This document shows positions 11,290 to 21,331 of a stretch of 64,000 nucleotides of DNA, one piece after another (the stretch's first letter is position 1; each line of letters opens with the position of its first letter). Below the pieces are notes generated by a model. That model did not search any database. It was given only the letters and a program-made list of their open reading frames with translations, and was not told where the DNA came from. This DNA is from Paramecium tetraurelia (taxonomy: Eukaryota; Ciliophora; Oligohymenophorea; Peniculida; Parameciidae). Location: assembly GCF_000165425.1 (NCBI RefSeq), contig NW_001798957.1, forward strand, positions 124,001-188,000, in the 5' to 3' direction. Both the position numbers and the translations under genes were made by a program.

Positions 11290-13047
11290 ATGTTTAGACG
11301 AGTGTCGAATATCGATAAGCTAAAATAATAGATGAAATTGAGCCAATAAGTCAAAGAACTTTTGCAGAGAGGAGAGATAGATATTGAAAACCCATTTCAT
11401 TTTGAAGTAAAACTGAATGAAAATAGATTATCATTGCTATATTATCTAAAGATGAAAAATAGAGGAATTAAAATGATTTAAATGTGTTGGCTTCAGCACT
11501 TTCAACTATAAAATACTTTCATGAAATGTTAAAAACTACAAGTTTCGATGAAATGCTCAATTTATACAAGGAGTTGCAATACATTAATTTACCTGCTCGT
11601 AGGACACTTTTCAGATGTGGTGACATTGGCAAAAACTTTTATATAATTTTGAGAGGCAGTGTTTGGGTAATCATGAAATTTATTTAAGGTGTTGGTTGGT
11701 AGAAGTGGACTTGGAGATGAGAGATTAGAAAAATAGGAAAAGAAGCCAGATAAAAAATATGATAAAAAGCAAGAAAAAAAACATGAGATTGGTAAAGAGT
11801 TTGATGAAGGAGAAGAATCAGTATACTTTATGGCTAACTTAGGATGAAGATCAATATGAAGATTTGGAAGATGAGAAAATGCTTGAAAATAAATACCCAA
11901 ATATGATGAAGGTAGGTAAGATAGAGTAGGGAGGCAGTTTTGGAGAAATAGCTTTAACTAATTCAGTGCCTAGACAGGCTACAATAGTGTGCGCAGAAAA
12001 TTGTTAATTTATTAAATTATCAAGGGAAGCTTTTAATAAGTTTTTATGTAATTTATTTAATAAATGTTATAGCTGAGTATTATACAAGAATTTAAAATAA
12101 AAACTTCTTGTTTCTTAAATCAATTAACATTTTCTCAGATTGGTCAGATGGAGATGTAGGATTAATACAATATCATCTACAAAATATTGAATACACGATG
12201 AATACAGTTATCTATAGAGAAGGAGAATTGATTAAAGGAGTCTATTTCATTGTCTCAGGAGTAGTTGAAATACAATAAAAAAGCAAATCAAATCATAAAA
12301 TTTAATAGAATCAATTAATTCATAAACAATAGATTGTACTGAATAGATATTCTGCAGGATAAGTCTTTGGATTTCTGGAAATTTTATAAAATAAAAAAGC
12401 TAGAGAAACAAAAGCAGTTTGTTTAACTGAAAAAGTTAAAATACTCTTTTTAGATGAAGATGTAATTATTGTTTAATTTCAAGAGATTTAAATTGTATTG
12501 TTGTCAAGGGTAGTCTTAAAAAGTCTTAGACAAAATGTCCAAATAGATGGAATATACTTTTGAAAAAGCAAATTTCTTATACCAGGAAGCTTTAAAGTAA
12601 TCAAATCAATCTTTGTCTCTGAACCTTGCTGAAAGTGACAGTTATTTATAAAGATTAAAAACAGAAAATCAACCTATTTGTAAAACTAATAGAAGCAAAA
12701 TAGTTAAAAGATCTTTAGACATATTAGGCAATATATCTCATCAATCATCGAAAATTTTAAATTATTGTGAATGTGTCTCTGCATTTAACAAAGATAATCA
12801 AGTGAAATTGAACTTAAATAATCCATTGATTCAAATTGAGCCCAGCAAAAGAGTAAAAATGCAACAAATACAGTTTCAATAACTGTATTCACCAGGCCCT
12901 CCTCCTACTTCACGAATTCCTTAATTTTCTAGTAGGGATTCAAGATAAACCATACTCAGATAATTGAAATTGCCAAGTTTATTCAAATCATAATAATCAG
13001 AATAAGATGACAGAATTTCTATTAGATAATTAGATCCTGTGATTTGA
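11290..13047 (+). CDS. Protein with two cyclic nucleotide-binding domains
   Basis: Start MFRRVSNIDKLKQQMKLSQQ. The first cNBD is split by a charged insert (DKKYDKKQEKKHE...) and has a good phosphate-binding cassette, GGSFGEIALTNSVPRQAT. The second domain (REGELIKGVYFIVSGVVEIQ ... AGQVFGFLEILQNKKARETKA) lacks the Pro-Arg pair, so it may not bind nucleotide in the usual way. There is no kinase or channel domain, so this resembles a stand-alone PKA-regulatory-like protein without a clear N-terminal docking region. Introns 11407-11426, 11667-11688, 11821-11842 and 12048-12072 are clear. The tail is ambiguous. Without a further intron the frame stops at 12563. Removing 12462-12483 (GTAATT...CAAG) continues it to the TGA at 13047 with a Ser/Gln-rich tail, and the total is then 549 codons. 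I favour the longer form because the tail is clearly coding-like. Confidence 0.75.
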
Positions 13048-13115
13048 ATTGAAGATTAATAAAGAATTTTTAAAATACTGAATTTTTCCGAAAAATTCAA
13101 TAATAATGCTATTCT

Positions 13116-14455
13116 TCATTCCTAATATTCAAAATGCTCGTCTTAATATGTGTCCAAAGTATCTTGATATAAAAATATTGTATCATCAAGCCTAGATTAA
13201 GCTCCCACAAATTCTGATTCCTCAATTCCTTCTTGAATATATTTATGGACGTAAGATTTTTTAGGGTACATTTTCTTAAATTTCTCACTTAAACTCTTCA
13301 GGGATTAAGTTATGCTAGAAGAATGAATAATGGAACTTCCAAAAAATTCATAATTTTAATATTTTTTCTAACATATATTGGTAAAAAACATGTTTATTCC
13401 TTCGAATTTCTTTTTAACCCCTGTTCTATATCTCTGGTGTTCTAGATAATAGTCGAAACAAGAGCATTATTTATCAAATTCCTTATTTGATACTTTTCCC
13501 CTTACGCTAAGCGCAGCTGACACAAATTTTCCTTAGGTATATACAGCGCTAGTTTGGTTGTGATCTGATGATATTAATTCCTTAAAAATTTAATATTCAT
13601 CCATCTTTAAGTATTCCTTGTAGTAATCGCTGTATAGATTATTAGTCATGTTACAAGTAAATAATTTATAAAATGCAAAAGGGCTCAAATTTGTTGAAAG
13701 TTTTCTCAAACTTGAATTAATATCCCCAGGATTTCTGAATGGTGATGAATTACAACATATTGTTTAAGCAACATGAAGATTTGCATCTTAATAATCAAAT
13801 TATATGCCTAATCTACTAAGGTTTTATTTTAATCCTTCATTATCAAAAAATATTAATTGCTCAGCCGAATCTATCAATTAATTAAATGCTAAAGCAGAAT
13901 TATAAGGTGAAACCACACAATTGTCGTTTAATTTTACTGAAGGAACTAATAAGTTACATTAAGTAATGGCATTTGAATATTCATCATTTAGCATTTGAGA
14001 TAAAACTGCTGATAAACCAGATCCAGTATTATTAAAACAGTGATACCACCAATTATGGATGCAAAAATTTAGAATCCTTACAATGAATCACATTATTCTA
14101 TCTCTTATCTTATCCTATCAAAAATAATGTCAACAATTTAATTGCAGCAATTGTTTTTTACAAATCCAAAATTATTGCCAGATGAATAATTAAATGAGAA
14201 CTGATTACATGGATTAAAATCTGTATTTGAGTAGGGTAAATCTTATCCTAAATCGACTTATACAGTTCGAGGAAGTGGTGTCTTCTCACTTAAATTATAA
14301 AACAAGATATTAGAAGAATTAAGCAAATTATTTTTATTTTGTTCTTGTAAATCAATATCACTTTCAAATTCACTATCTATATACATTTCTTCCCAAAATT
14401 TAACTCCCATTTTATTACCAAAGCCTCCTAATTGCAATACTAAAATTTCCCTCAT
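13116..14455 (-). pseudogene. Divergent beta-like tubulin, frame interrupted in the GTP loop
   Basis: The minus strand encodes a tubulin-family protein. The N-terminus is MREILVLQLGGFGNKMGVKF (compare the MREI...GGQCGNQIG of beta-tubulin). Further on are CDSLQGFQIF, NTGSGLSAVLSQMLNDEY, SPFRNPGDINSSLRKLSTNL and a C-terminal helix EGIEESEFVGAQSRLDDT with an acidic end. The glycine-rich T4 loop is broken: IIGG and TGSG are in different frames, separated by 17 extra nt (about 14019-14035). Removing exactly those nt gives 441 codons, the normal tubulin length. No intron of usual length with an AG end fits; a 38-nt intron ending CAG would delete the TGSG motif. So it is either a young pseudogene, an assembly error or an unusual splice. 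The low similarity to beta-tubulin suggests one of the minor ciliate tubulins (theta/iota type), but this is inference. Confidence 0.7.
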
Positions 14456-14835
14456 GGTTTATATATATTTTAATAATTGCTAAATTAAGAGAAAAGTAAA
14501 TTATTATTTTATCATTACTTAAATTTATGTACTAACAACTCTAAATAAATGTCCTACATCAAATTCCAAAATATACCTATACTTGAATAGATTTCATATT
14601 TTTCAAAATTAATTGGCCGTTAAGAATGAAAAATATTTTGTCTATGACAATGAGCAATTTTGAATTTCAGGATTGAAAAAAATACAAAAACAAAGTTAAA
14701 TCTTTTTAAAAGATCAGCCAAAGAAAACATGATCTCATTGACTTTGCCAATTTTGAAAAAAAAATTCAATTAAAAAAAAATAAATTTTGATTTTAAATTT
14801 ACTGTTAGAAAATCTTATAATCAAATGTTATTGAT
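14456..14835. other. Spacer, nothing recognised
   Basis: AT-rich, about 380 bp, lying upstream of the tubulin gene and downstream of the Gly/Glu-rich gene (both minus strand). No gene or RNA is seen. Confidence 0.5.
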
Positions 14836-15804
14836 TCAATTTCTTCCTCTGAAATGTAAATTTTATTTCTTGTGAGCTCTTTTTTCCTTTCTATTTTCAT
14901 CACCATTGTCACCGTTATCTCCATTATCTCCGTTGTCTCCGTTGTCTCCGTTATCTCCGTTATCTCCGTTGTCGCCTTCACCTTCACCTTAGCCTTCATC
15001 TTCTCCTTAGCCGTCATCTTCTCCTTAGCCGTCATCTTCTCCTTAGCCTTCATCTTCTCCTTAGCCTTCATCTTCTCCTTAGCTTTCACCTTCTCCTTCA
15101 CCTTCGCCTTCATCTTCTCCTTCACCTTAGCCTTCATCTTCTCCTTAGCTTTCACCTTCTCCTTAGCCTTCATCTTCTCCTTAGCTTTCACCTTCTCCTT
15201 CACCTTCGCCTTCATCTTCTCCTTAGCCTTCATCTTCTCCTTAGCTTTCACCTTCGCCTTCACCTTCGCCTTCGCCTTCGCCTTCGCCTTCGCCTTCGCC
15301 TTCGCCTTCGCCTTCGCCTTCGCCTTCGCCTTCGCCTTCGCCTTCGCCTTCACCTTCGCCTTCACCTTCGCCTTCACCTTCGCCTTCGTCTTCACCTTCA
15401 CCTTCGCCTTCGCTTTCTCCTTCACCTTAGCTTTCACCTTCGCTTTCTCCTTGGCCTTCTCCTTCGCTTCCTTCTTCACTTCCTTCTTCACTTCCTTCTC
15501 CTTCACTTCCTTCTCCTTCGCTTCCTTCTTCACTTCCTTCTCCTTCACTTCCTTCACTCTATTCTCCTTCTTCACCATTTTCCTCTCCATCACTTGACCA
15601 TTTATCCACTCCATCATCCTCTCCAGTGGGCCAATCATCTTATGGTTAACTGCTGTCTTCTCCGCCTTATGAATCTTCTCCGTTTGAGCTTTATGGTTAT
15701 TCATCTTCACCATTTTATCCTGATCCATTTCCTTCATCTTGTTTATGGAATCTTCTTGCAGAGATACATAATAACAATAGAGTAATCAATAAAAATTTAT
15801 TCAT
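14836..15804 (-). CDS. Secreted Gly/Glu-rich acidic repeat protein
   Basis: A 322-residue intron-free protein in code 6. It begins with a clear signal peptide, MNKFLLITLLLLCISARRFH. The mature part is extremely acidic. It has a mixed segment (PQDDWPTGEDDGVDKWSSDG), a long Gly-Glu/Ser-Glu-rich block (EGSEGEGSEEGS, then pure GE dipeptides over 15263-15350), eight DNG-type triplets near 14920-14975, and a basic end HKKQNLHFRGRN. This frame is preferred over the Lys/Ala frame on the same strand and the Phe/Ala frame on the other strand. Only this one has a start with a signal peptide, uses TAA/TAG Gln codons and gives mixed-complexity flanks. Function is unknown; a Ca2+-binding or space-filling secretory matrix role would be a guess. 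Confidence 0.75.
15263..15350. repeat. Pure hexanucleotide (cttcgc)n microsatellite inside coding sequence
   Basis: About 15 perfect copies of a 6-nt unit, with degenerate copies extending on both sides (roughly 14985-15560). A related 9-nt repeat (tccgttgtc/tccgttatc) lies at about 14920-14973. All encode the acidic repeat protein in the minus-strand GE frame. The local GC content is far above the rest of the window. Confidence 0.85.
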
Positions 15805-16593
15805 TTTAATATTATTTATTTATTAATTATACTTATACTGTTATAAATTGTCAGGTTTACATAACAACAGCTGTTAATATTTTTATAAACTGAATTAATT
15901 TTGCATCCAATATTTAAATAAATTTCTTCGTTATTAAAGAGGTAAGAGTCAAAAATAATATTGTACAGTATTTAGATAATGATATCAAATCAGAAATCCT
16001 TAAAAATAATTATGTATAAAATCTTCAGTTAATTAATCATTAATAATTTCAAATGTTTTTATTAATCCTAGATAATATAAATACAAGGTCTTATTAGCAA
16101 TAAATTTCCATACAATTGATATATGCCCTGGCTTTGATATTTGATTTTATGCATTAATAATACTAATATGAGTTTAATATTTATTTTTAGTACTTATTTT
16201 TTGTAATTTTAAGAGTCATTTGGGTAATATTTAGAGAAACAATTATGCTATGTCTTCATACAAGATGCATCAGAAAAGCATGAGTCAGCATAATTCTAAC
16301 AGAACTTTTGTTAACATTTTTCATATGAATTTATAGGATCCTCTTCATATTTGTTGTAATATATTCTTTTCTGAAAGCTGAGCGTAATGCATATTATAAA
16401 AAATAACTAATACATTATAAATTAATTAATATAGCGATTATATATTCAATTATTCATATTTAAAGTTTGTATTTCTCGTAAGTTCCCATCCTAAGTATTA
16501 TAAATAATGCGATTCTCATCTTGAAAATAAATTTCTAATAATAAATATATAATAACAGCAAACTAACTAACATTAATATTATTAATAAATACT
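15805..16593. other. Spacer with one doubtful small frame
   Basis: An approximately 790-bp AT-rich region between the divergently arranged GE-rich gene (-) and the Aurora-like kinase (+). A plus-strand 68-residue frame at 16168-16374 starts MSLIFIFSTYFLQFQESFG, which could be a signal peptide, but nothing else supports it. The rest looks non-coding and probably holds both promoters. Confidence 0.4.
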
Positions 16594-17508
16594 ATGTTCA
16601 ATTCAGCCTAAAAAAGAGCCCCACCTTAACTCTTAGTAACTCCAAGATATAGAACTACTCAATCCGAATACAATAATCCGAATTCAGAGAGGTTATTTGA
16701 AAAGGCTAAAGAAAACTCATTCAATTAACTGAAAGTTCTTCAATAGATTGGTTATGGGAAATTCAGTAAAGTGATGCTAGCTATGTAATAAATTGATAAT
16801 ATAGTAGGTTAAATGGAGAAAAATTTGCATTGAAGATAATAAATAAAGGTTGCACAATCAAGACTCAGACCTAATAGCACTTATAAAGAGAAATCCAAAT
16901 AATGAAGTAGCTCAATCATCCGAATATTGTTAAATTATTTAAAGAGTTTTCAGACGAGAAGAATGTTTACTTGCTCTTAGAATATTGCAATTAAGGTTCA
17001 CTTTTTAATTAAAAATTTGATTAAACGCAAATAAAACAAATTATTAAGGAAGTTCTACTCGCATTAAAATATCTGCACAGTCAAGGAATTATGCATAGAG
17101 ATATTAAGCCAGAAAATATCTACTTACATAACAATCATGTAAAATTAGGAGATTTTGGGATTGCCTAGTACATAAAGAAGCAGAGTAAATCCTTCTGCGG
17201 AACCTTAGATTATATGGCACCAGAAGTTATAAATTAGAATTGTAATTCATTTGTTTAATTTAGTTTATGATAATCGCATAGATATTTGGTCTGTTGGGAT
17301 TTTGACATACGAATTAAGTAATCTTGAGCCTCCAATCAAAGATAGAGATTAAAAGCTATAAATGAGACGAATAATTTCAGAGGAAGTATAATATCCGAGA
17401 CATTTTGACCAGAAACTTAAAAATTTTATATCTAAATGTTTGAAAAAAAGGAGTGATGAGAGAGCAACAATAGATGAGTTGTTAAATGATGAATATATTC
17501 ATTCTTGA
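16594..17508 (+). CDS. Aurora-like Ser/Thr protein kinase
   Basis: A 290-residue kinase consisting of little more than the catalytic domain after a short basic N-terminal tail ([20 protein letters not shown]). Motifs: [11 protein letters not shown] (glycine loop), [10 protein letters not shown] (VAIK-type Lys), [21 protein letters not shown] and the activation segment [14 protein letters not shown]. The [10 protein letters not shown] sequence is typical of Aurora kinases, which act at centrosomes and spindles. The length also fits Aurora. No D-box or KEN motif was looked for in detail. Introns 16785-16804 (20 nt) and 17242-17263 (22 nt) give 291 codons including the stop. Aurora is the best match by motif; a Plk4-like relative is less likely. 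Confidence 0.85.
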
Positions 17509-17646
17509 GTTTTTACTTGTAATATAGAATATAGTATAACGACATATTTATAAAATGATAGAATTTTCATAATAAAATTAAGTTTGTGTAAAAAAGAATT
17601 ATGATTTTGATAATAAAATTAATTCATTCACTAATTTAGAATAAAT

Positions 17647-18489
17647 ATGTCTAACTTCAATAGTCTGAGTTCCATTGTAGAAGATGATAATGAATAAGAA
17701 TCTTTTACATTTAAAAGTAATAAATCCGATTTTTCTGAAAATAATAGCCTTTCTTTTGAAAATGAAAATGCCAACTTCGACAAGTATATTTATAGATCAT
17801 TTTTTTTTAGTTAATTTTACAAAATAAAAGATTCATTTGAAATTATAAAAGATCTTATACAATAAGATAAGAAGAGATAATACTAACAAAAGAAAAAACA
17901 GGAAAAATAATAAATGTTTTAGAATCAATTGCCAGTATTTAATCAACAAATGATTTAAAAGGATTCTCAATAAAATAATCAATAAATGCAAATTTAAAAA
18001 ACTAAACATTAATAAAAATAACATAGGAGAAGTCACTCGGATAAAATTAAAGATTTCAAAGAATAAATGTTAAATTTAAATGGCAAATAAGTTAATGAAA
18101 ATCATTAAGATCATGAACTAGAGCATATTCTCGATAAGTTACACCAAGTGGAAACTTGCGAATATTGTAAAATTAAAATAGAAAGACACATTTTAAAAGC
18201 TCATGAAGAGTAATGTGTTTATAAAGAAACAAATTTTGATGAAATTCAGTGTCCTTATTGCGGTGATAGTATTGTCAGAGCCTTTATTAATGACCATTTC
18301 GAAGAGTGTCTTATGTATATAGAGGATAAATTTGAAAAATTAGCAGGAATTCAGGAATGCAGTATATGCATGAATGAAATAGTTGGGAATAAAAAAACAC
18401 TTAAATGCAAACATTACTTTCATTCAGATTGTATTTAAGATTGGCTTGAAAGAAAAAATGTATGCCCAGTTTGCAGAATCTAGATCTGA
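17647..18489 (+). CDS. RING-H2 finger protein, probable E3 ubiquitin ligase
   Basis: About 280 residues. The N-terminal half is Ser/Asn/Gln/Lys-rich and unordered. The middle carries CEYCKIKIERHILKAHEEQC and CPYCGDSIVRAFINDHFEEC, two C2HC zinc-finger-like units. The C-terminus is a complete RING-H2: CSICMNEIVG, then CKHYFHSDCIQDWL, then CPVCR, two residues from the end. This suggests an E3 ligase that binds a substrate with the zinc fingers. The frame needs no intron, but 17784-17810 (27 nt, GTATAT...TTTAG) looks exactly like an intron of length 3n with no stop. Removing it would delete nine hydrophobic/aromatic residues, so the true protein may be 271 residues. Confidence 0.85.
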
Positions 18490-18844
18490 AACTGAATTCT
18501 ATTGAATTATAGTAAATTTTTTATAAAATCTATTACCCTTACTATTTATAAATTTCAAGATTAACTAGGTATCCTACATTAAGCTCTTAAAATATATCTA
18601 GATATAATAATATTTTTAATAACTCCTCCAAATAGTTGGAATAAAATATAAAAAAGTTTAGATTAATATAATAATTTTTGTAACTTGTTTTTAATTAAAC
18701 AATATGAAAAATACGTTAAACTGATTAAAAATGAGAGTTTGACATAGCCTATGACAATTTAGATTATTTTAAAGATTCTTTGAAAAAGTTTGTATAACAA
18801 TTAATTAACAAATATATGTATAAATATATATTAAAATAAATTTA
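18490..18844. other. AT-rich spacer
   Basis: No gene or RNA recognised in this 355-bp stretch between two plus-strand genes. Confidence 0.5.
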
Positions 18845-19143
18845 ATGAATAGTGAAAATTATAAGACTGAAATACATAATATGATTGAAAACGGAAAGGA
18901 TCCAAAAGACATGGTTATTTAAATGTGTCGTCCATAATGCAAATGGTATGATGATAAATACGACAGATGTGTAAAGGCATTCCTTTCCTTGAAAAATGCT
19001 GATCCTGAAAAGAATTGCGTATTATTTTTACTTATAGTAAGATGTATCCTTATAGAGACTTGGTGACTTGTGTTGAAGCTTGCGTTTAGCCAAAAATCTA
19101 GCATGCTTTAAGAGGAAATGAACATGGTTCAATATTTGCATGA
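18845..19143 (+). CDS. Twin CX9C (CHCH) mitochondrial-type protein
   Basis: A 91-residue protein starting MNSENYKTEIHNMIENGKDP. It has two CX9C pairs: CKWYDDKYDRC and, across the splice, CMYPYRDLVTC. This is the coiled-coil-helix fold of proteins oxidised by Mia40 in the mitochondrial intermembrane space. Additional Cys occur in CRPQC and CVEAC. It may be a small respiratory-complex subunit or assembly factor; which one cannot be told. The single intron 19019-19041 (23 nt) uses a TAAG acceptor. The nearer TAG at 19037 would put the next exon out of frame. With the 23-nt form the total is 92 codons and the second CX9C spacing is exact, which supports the choice. Confidence 0.8.
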
Positions 19144-19239
19144 ATTATATATAATGTTAAATATAATTATCAATAAAATAAGAATAAGCAGAAAATAAAG
19201 TAGATATTAACATTTTAAATTGATTAAAATTTACCTATT

Positions 19240-19880
19240 TCTCATTTCTTAAAAAAGAGAATTTCTTATAATATTTGAATTCTTGATTGAGTAGTAAAGT
19301 GTAATTAATTTTATTAATGACAAAGCTTTTCAAATAATCTTAAGAAATGACTATTACATGAGCGATAAGCTTAGAAGTAGAATTTGAGAATGTAATCTCT
19401 TGAAACATTCCTGAATGTTAAATATCTAGATATTACAAAGGTAATTAGTATAAAAATAACAATTATATTGAATTCTACTATGTATTCTCATAAGTTTAAA
19501 TAAGTAATTTGCCTTTTGCAATTTTGTCATTTTTGATAAGCGTAGAAAATGGACGATTTATTTTTTGAACTGAAATTAATTATATAAGATTGCTTATTCT
19601 TAAAATTCTTGAATCTGACTTTAGTAATTTATTTGGATAAGTTATGAAATTGAAATGAGACACTAATAATCTTGTTTAAAGGAGATCTTATAATATTAAT
19701 ATCCTCTTTTTCATTTGATTTTGTGTATAATTTTTTGGTTTATATCTTAAATAAGAATAAGCCACTACATCAAATGGATATCATCCTTGGAGAATGATGG
19801 AACTTCTGAATTATAATATTGGAGACTGATTTTTATAAGAATTTCAGAAAAAGATGTTAACAAAGTTGTATATCATACTG
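19240..19880 (-). pseudogene. Decayed C2-domain (copine-like) relic
   Basis: The minus strand holds successive coding-like pieces in different frames, without GT-AG introns to join them: NSEVPSFSKDD, then PFDVVAYSYLRYKPKNYTQ, then EDINIIRSPLNK and VSFQFHNLSKQITKVRF, then KGKLLIQTYENTQQ. In that order they resemble a copine C2 domain (fSKsDPf.vvy..., gkTEvi...lNP, fqF..e..q.vrf). The first two pieces abut with only two extra bases (GATGAT-AT-CCA). Several frameshifts and no clear start suggest a pseudogene between the CHCH gene and the small secreted protein. A single uninterrupted frame from about 19705 downward is the alternative reading. The similarity is judged by eye. Confidence 0.35.
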
Positions 19881-19936
19881 CTAGTGAAAATAATTTGACT
19901 CGTTTATATTTATTCTAATTTGAAATTTATTAAAAT

Positions 19937-20501
19937 TCATTTCTTTTGTTTCTTTCGTAAGTGCATGCTGCTCTGTTTTTTCTTTTATTTACTCTTTTTG
20001 TCATTTCCTTGAGTGCCTTGCATTTGCTCTCTCTACTATTGTTTAACTATGACACTTTGCACATTCCCGTTTTCATCTACTCCCTACTCTAGCTTGAGAA
20101 ATTCTTCCTCTCCCATATCATGTACTTAAAAATTGTTAGGATTACTCTTCTCTTGATTTTAATCAGGTTCATCGACATCGTAGTATTCATATACACTAAT
20201 CACTTCCTCAAAACAGTCCTCTGGGATATCATAATTATCAATCATCCTTCCTAAATCTAACTAGTGTCCTAAACTCAGCTCATCAGGATATGCATCATAT
20301 TCGTATATGGCATCTTCATATTCTTAAGATATTTCTAAATTTTGGATATTTCTTTAATACCTTCAAACCATCTATCCTCACCATCTATGACCTTTTTGAT
20401 GATTTTGGACTCAATACTTAATAGAAGATATATGTACTTTGACTGATTGAGCAGTTCACAAAAATAACACAAAAAAGATAAACAACTAAAACGAATTTCA
20501 T
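19937..20501 (-). CDS. Small secreted acidic protein, unknown
   Basis: The minus-strand start MKFVLVVYLFC is a probable signal peptide. The body is acidic (DGEDRWFE, EISQEYEDAIYEYDAYPDE, DIPEDCFEEVISVYEYYDVD) and the C-terminus is strongly basic and Gln-rich (KKSKQKKKQSSMHLRKKQKK). An intron at about 20345-20370 on the plus strand (GTATTA...TTTAG) is clear. Upstream, the signal-peptide frame joins the body best if a 26-nt segment GTTATT...ATCAG is spliced out; its ends are not the usual GTA...TAG, so the 5' structure is uncertain. I do not recognise the family. A lumenal ER or secretory-granule protein is possible. Confidence 0.6.
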
Positions 20502-20518
20502 AATATAATTATTGTTAA

Positions 20519-21224
20519 ATGTAAGAAAACTTAATTCAAATTGACTTCTCATAAATAGAAAGTTTGGATCCCTGTATACAAGGAGGATATAAGATAATTT
20601 TCAATCAAGAGATCCCTTTTATGATTAAATTTCCAGACTAAGAAGATCAGAGTATTATTGAAATAATCAGAGTCAGAATCATGATTTTGGTATGAAAATT
20701 TTAAATTATCATAATAGGGAAATGGAAAAGATTTATAACAATTAACTTTAGAGTTATCAAGCGAAAATGATTTATTTTTCTATTATTTTCACACAGTCGA
20801 TAAAGACAATTTTCAAGTTGTCAAAACTAATTAAAAACTCAACACAGATTTCTTTGGGTATCCAGAAGTATGCGTTAAAACATTCAGGAGATGTTTATTG
20901 GAAAAATAGCAGTAATAAATGTAATATATGTGGCAGATTTGCTCCTGTGTTGTACATTTAACAAAATGCAAGAGCTTAAGTGAGTATTGTTTAAACATTG
21001 GAGTATAAAGATTTGACTTTGATCACATTTGAAATGATTGCTGGGGATGAAGAAATCATAAAATAGCATATCTACTACAAGCATGGTGCAGTAAAATCTA
21101 AGTTTTAGATATTAAATGCAAAAATAAAAGATGTAATTATATTTTGTGATTTCAGATACATGAATTAGTCAAAGTAAAGAATCCATAGTTGTTGCTTCAT
21201 TTATAAAAATACCTTCCTAATTGA
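20519..21224 (+). CDS. SAS-6 N-terminal-domain protein without coiled coil (SAS6L-like)
   Basis: A 209-residue protein that matches the globular head of the centriole protein SAS-6 along its length: IIRVRIMIL, DLQQLTLELSSENDLFFYYF, FQVVKTNQKLNTDFFGYPE, FAPVLYIQQNARAQVSIVQT, and YKDLTLITFEMIAGDEEIIK (compare hLsLkllpGndeeIKkyL of SAS-6). SAS-6 forms the ninefold cartwheel hub of basal bodies through this head plus a long coiled coil. Here the chain ends at VKNPQLLLHLQKYLPN, 30 or so residues past the head, so the coiled coil is absent. That is the layout of the SAS-6-like (SAS6L) family described in apicomplexans, kinetoplastids and ciliates. Introns 20690-20717, 20912-20936 (CAG end) and 21133-21155 (CAG end) give exactly 210 codons. 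Confidence 0.7.
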
Positions 21225-21331
21225 TGATTAAATATTATTTACAAATTTTTAATTGATATTTCTATAGTAAAATATTGATTTATTGATATGATTTATATAA
21301 TATTATTATTTATAAATGAAAGTACAACAAA

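Noticed and set aside
14872..15597. 241-residue Phe/Ala/Ser-rich hydrophobic frame on the plus strand
   Set aside because: Antisense of the hexamer repeat; the composition is a direct consequence of (cttcgc)n.
14805..15737. 310-residue Lys/Ala/Glu-rich frame on the minus strand
   Set aside because: A shadow of the Gly/Glu-rich gene one frame away. It has no signal peptide, its flanks are less protein-like, and it only arises from the hexamer repeat.
18919..19104. Minus-strand 61-residue frame
   Set aside because: Overlaps the CHCH gene, whose twin CX9C spacing and exact codon count are much stronger.
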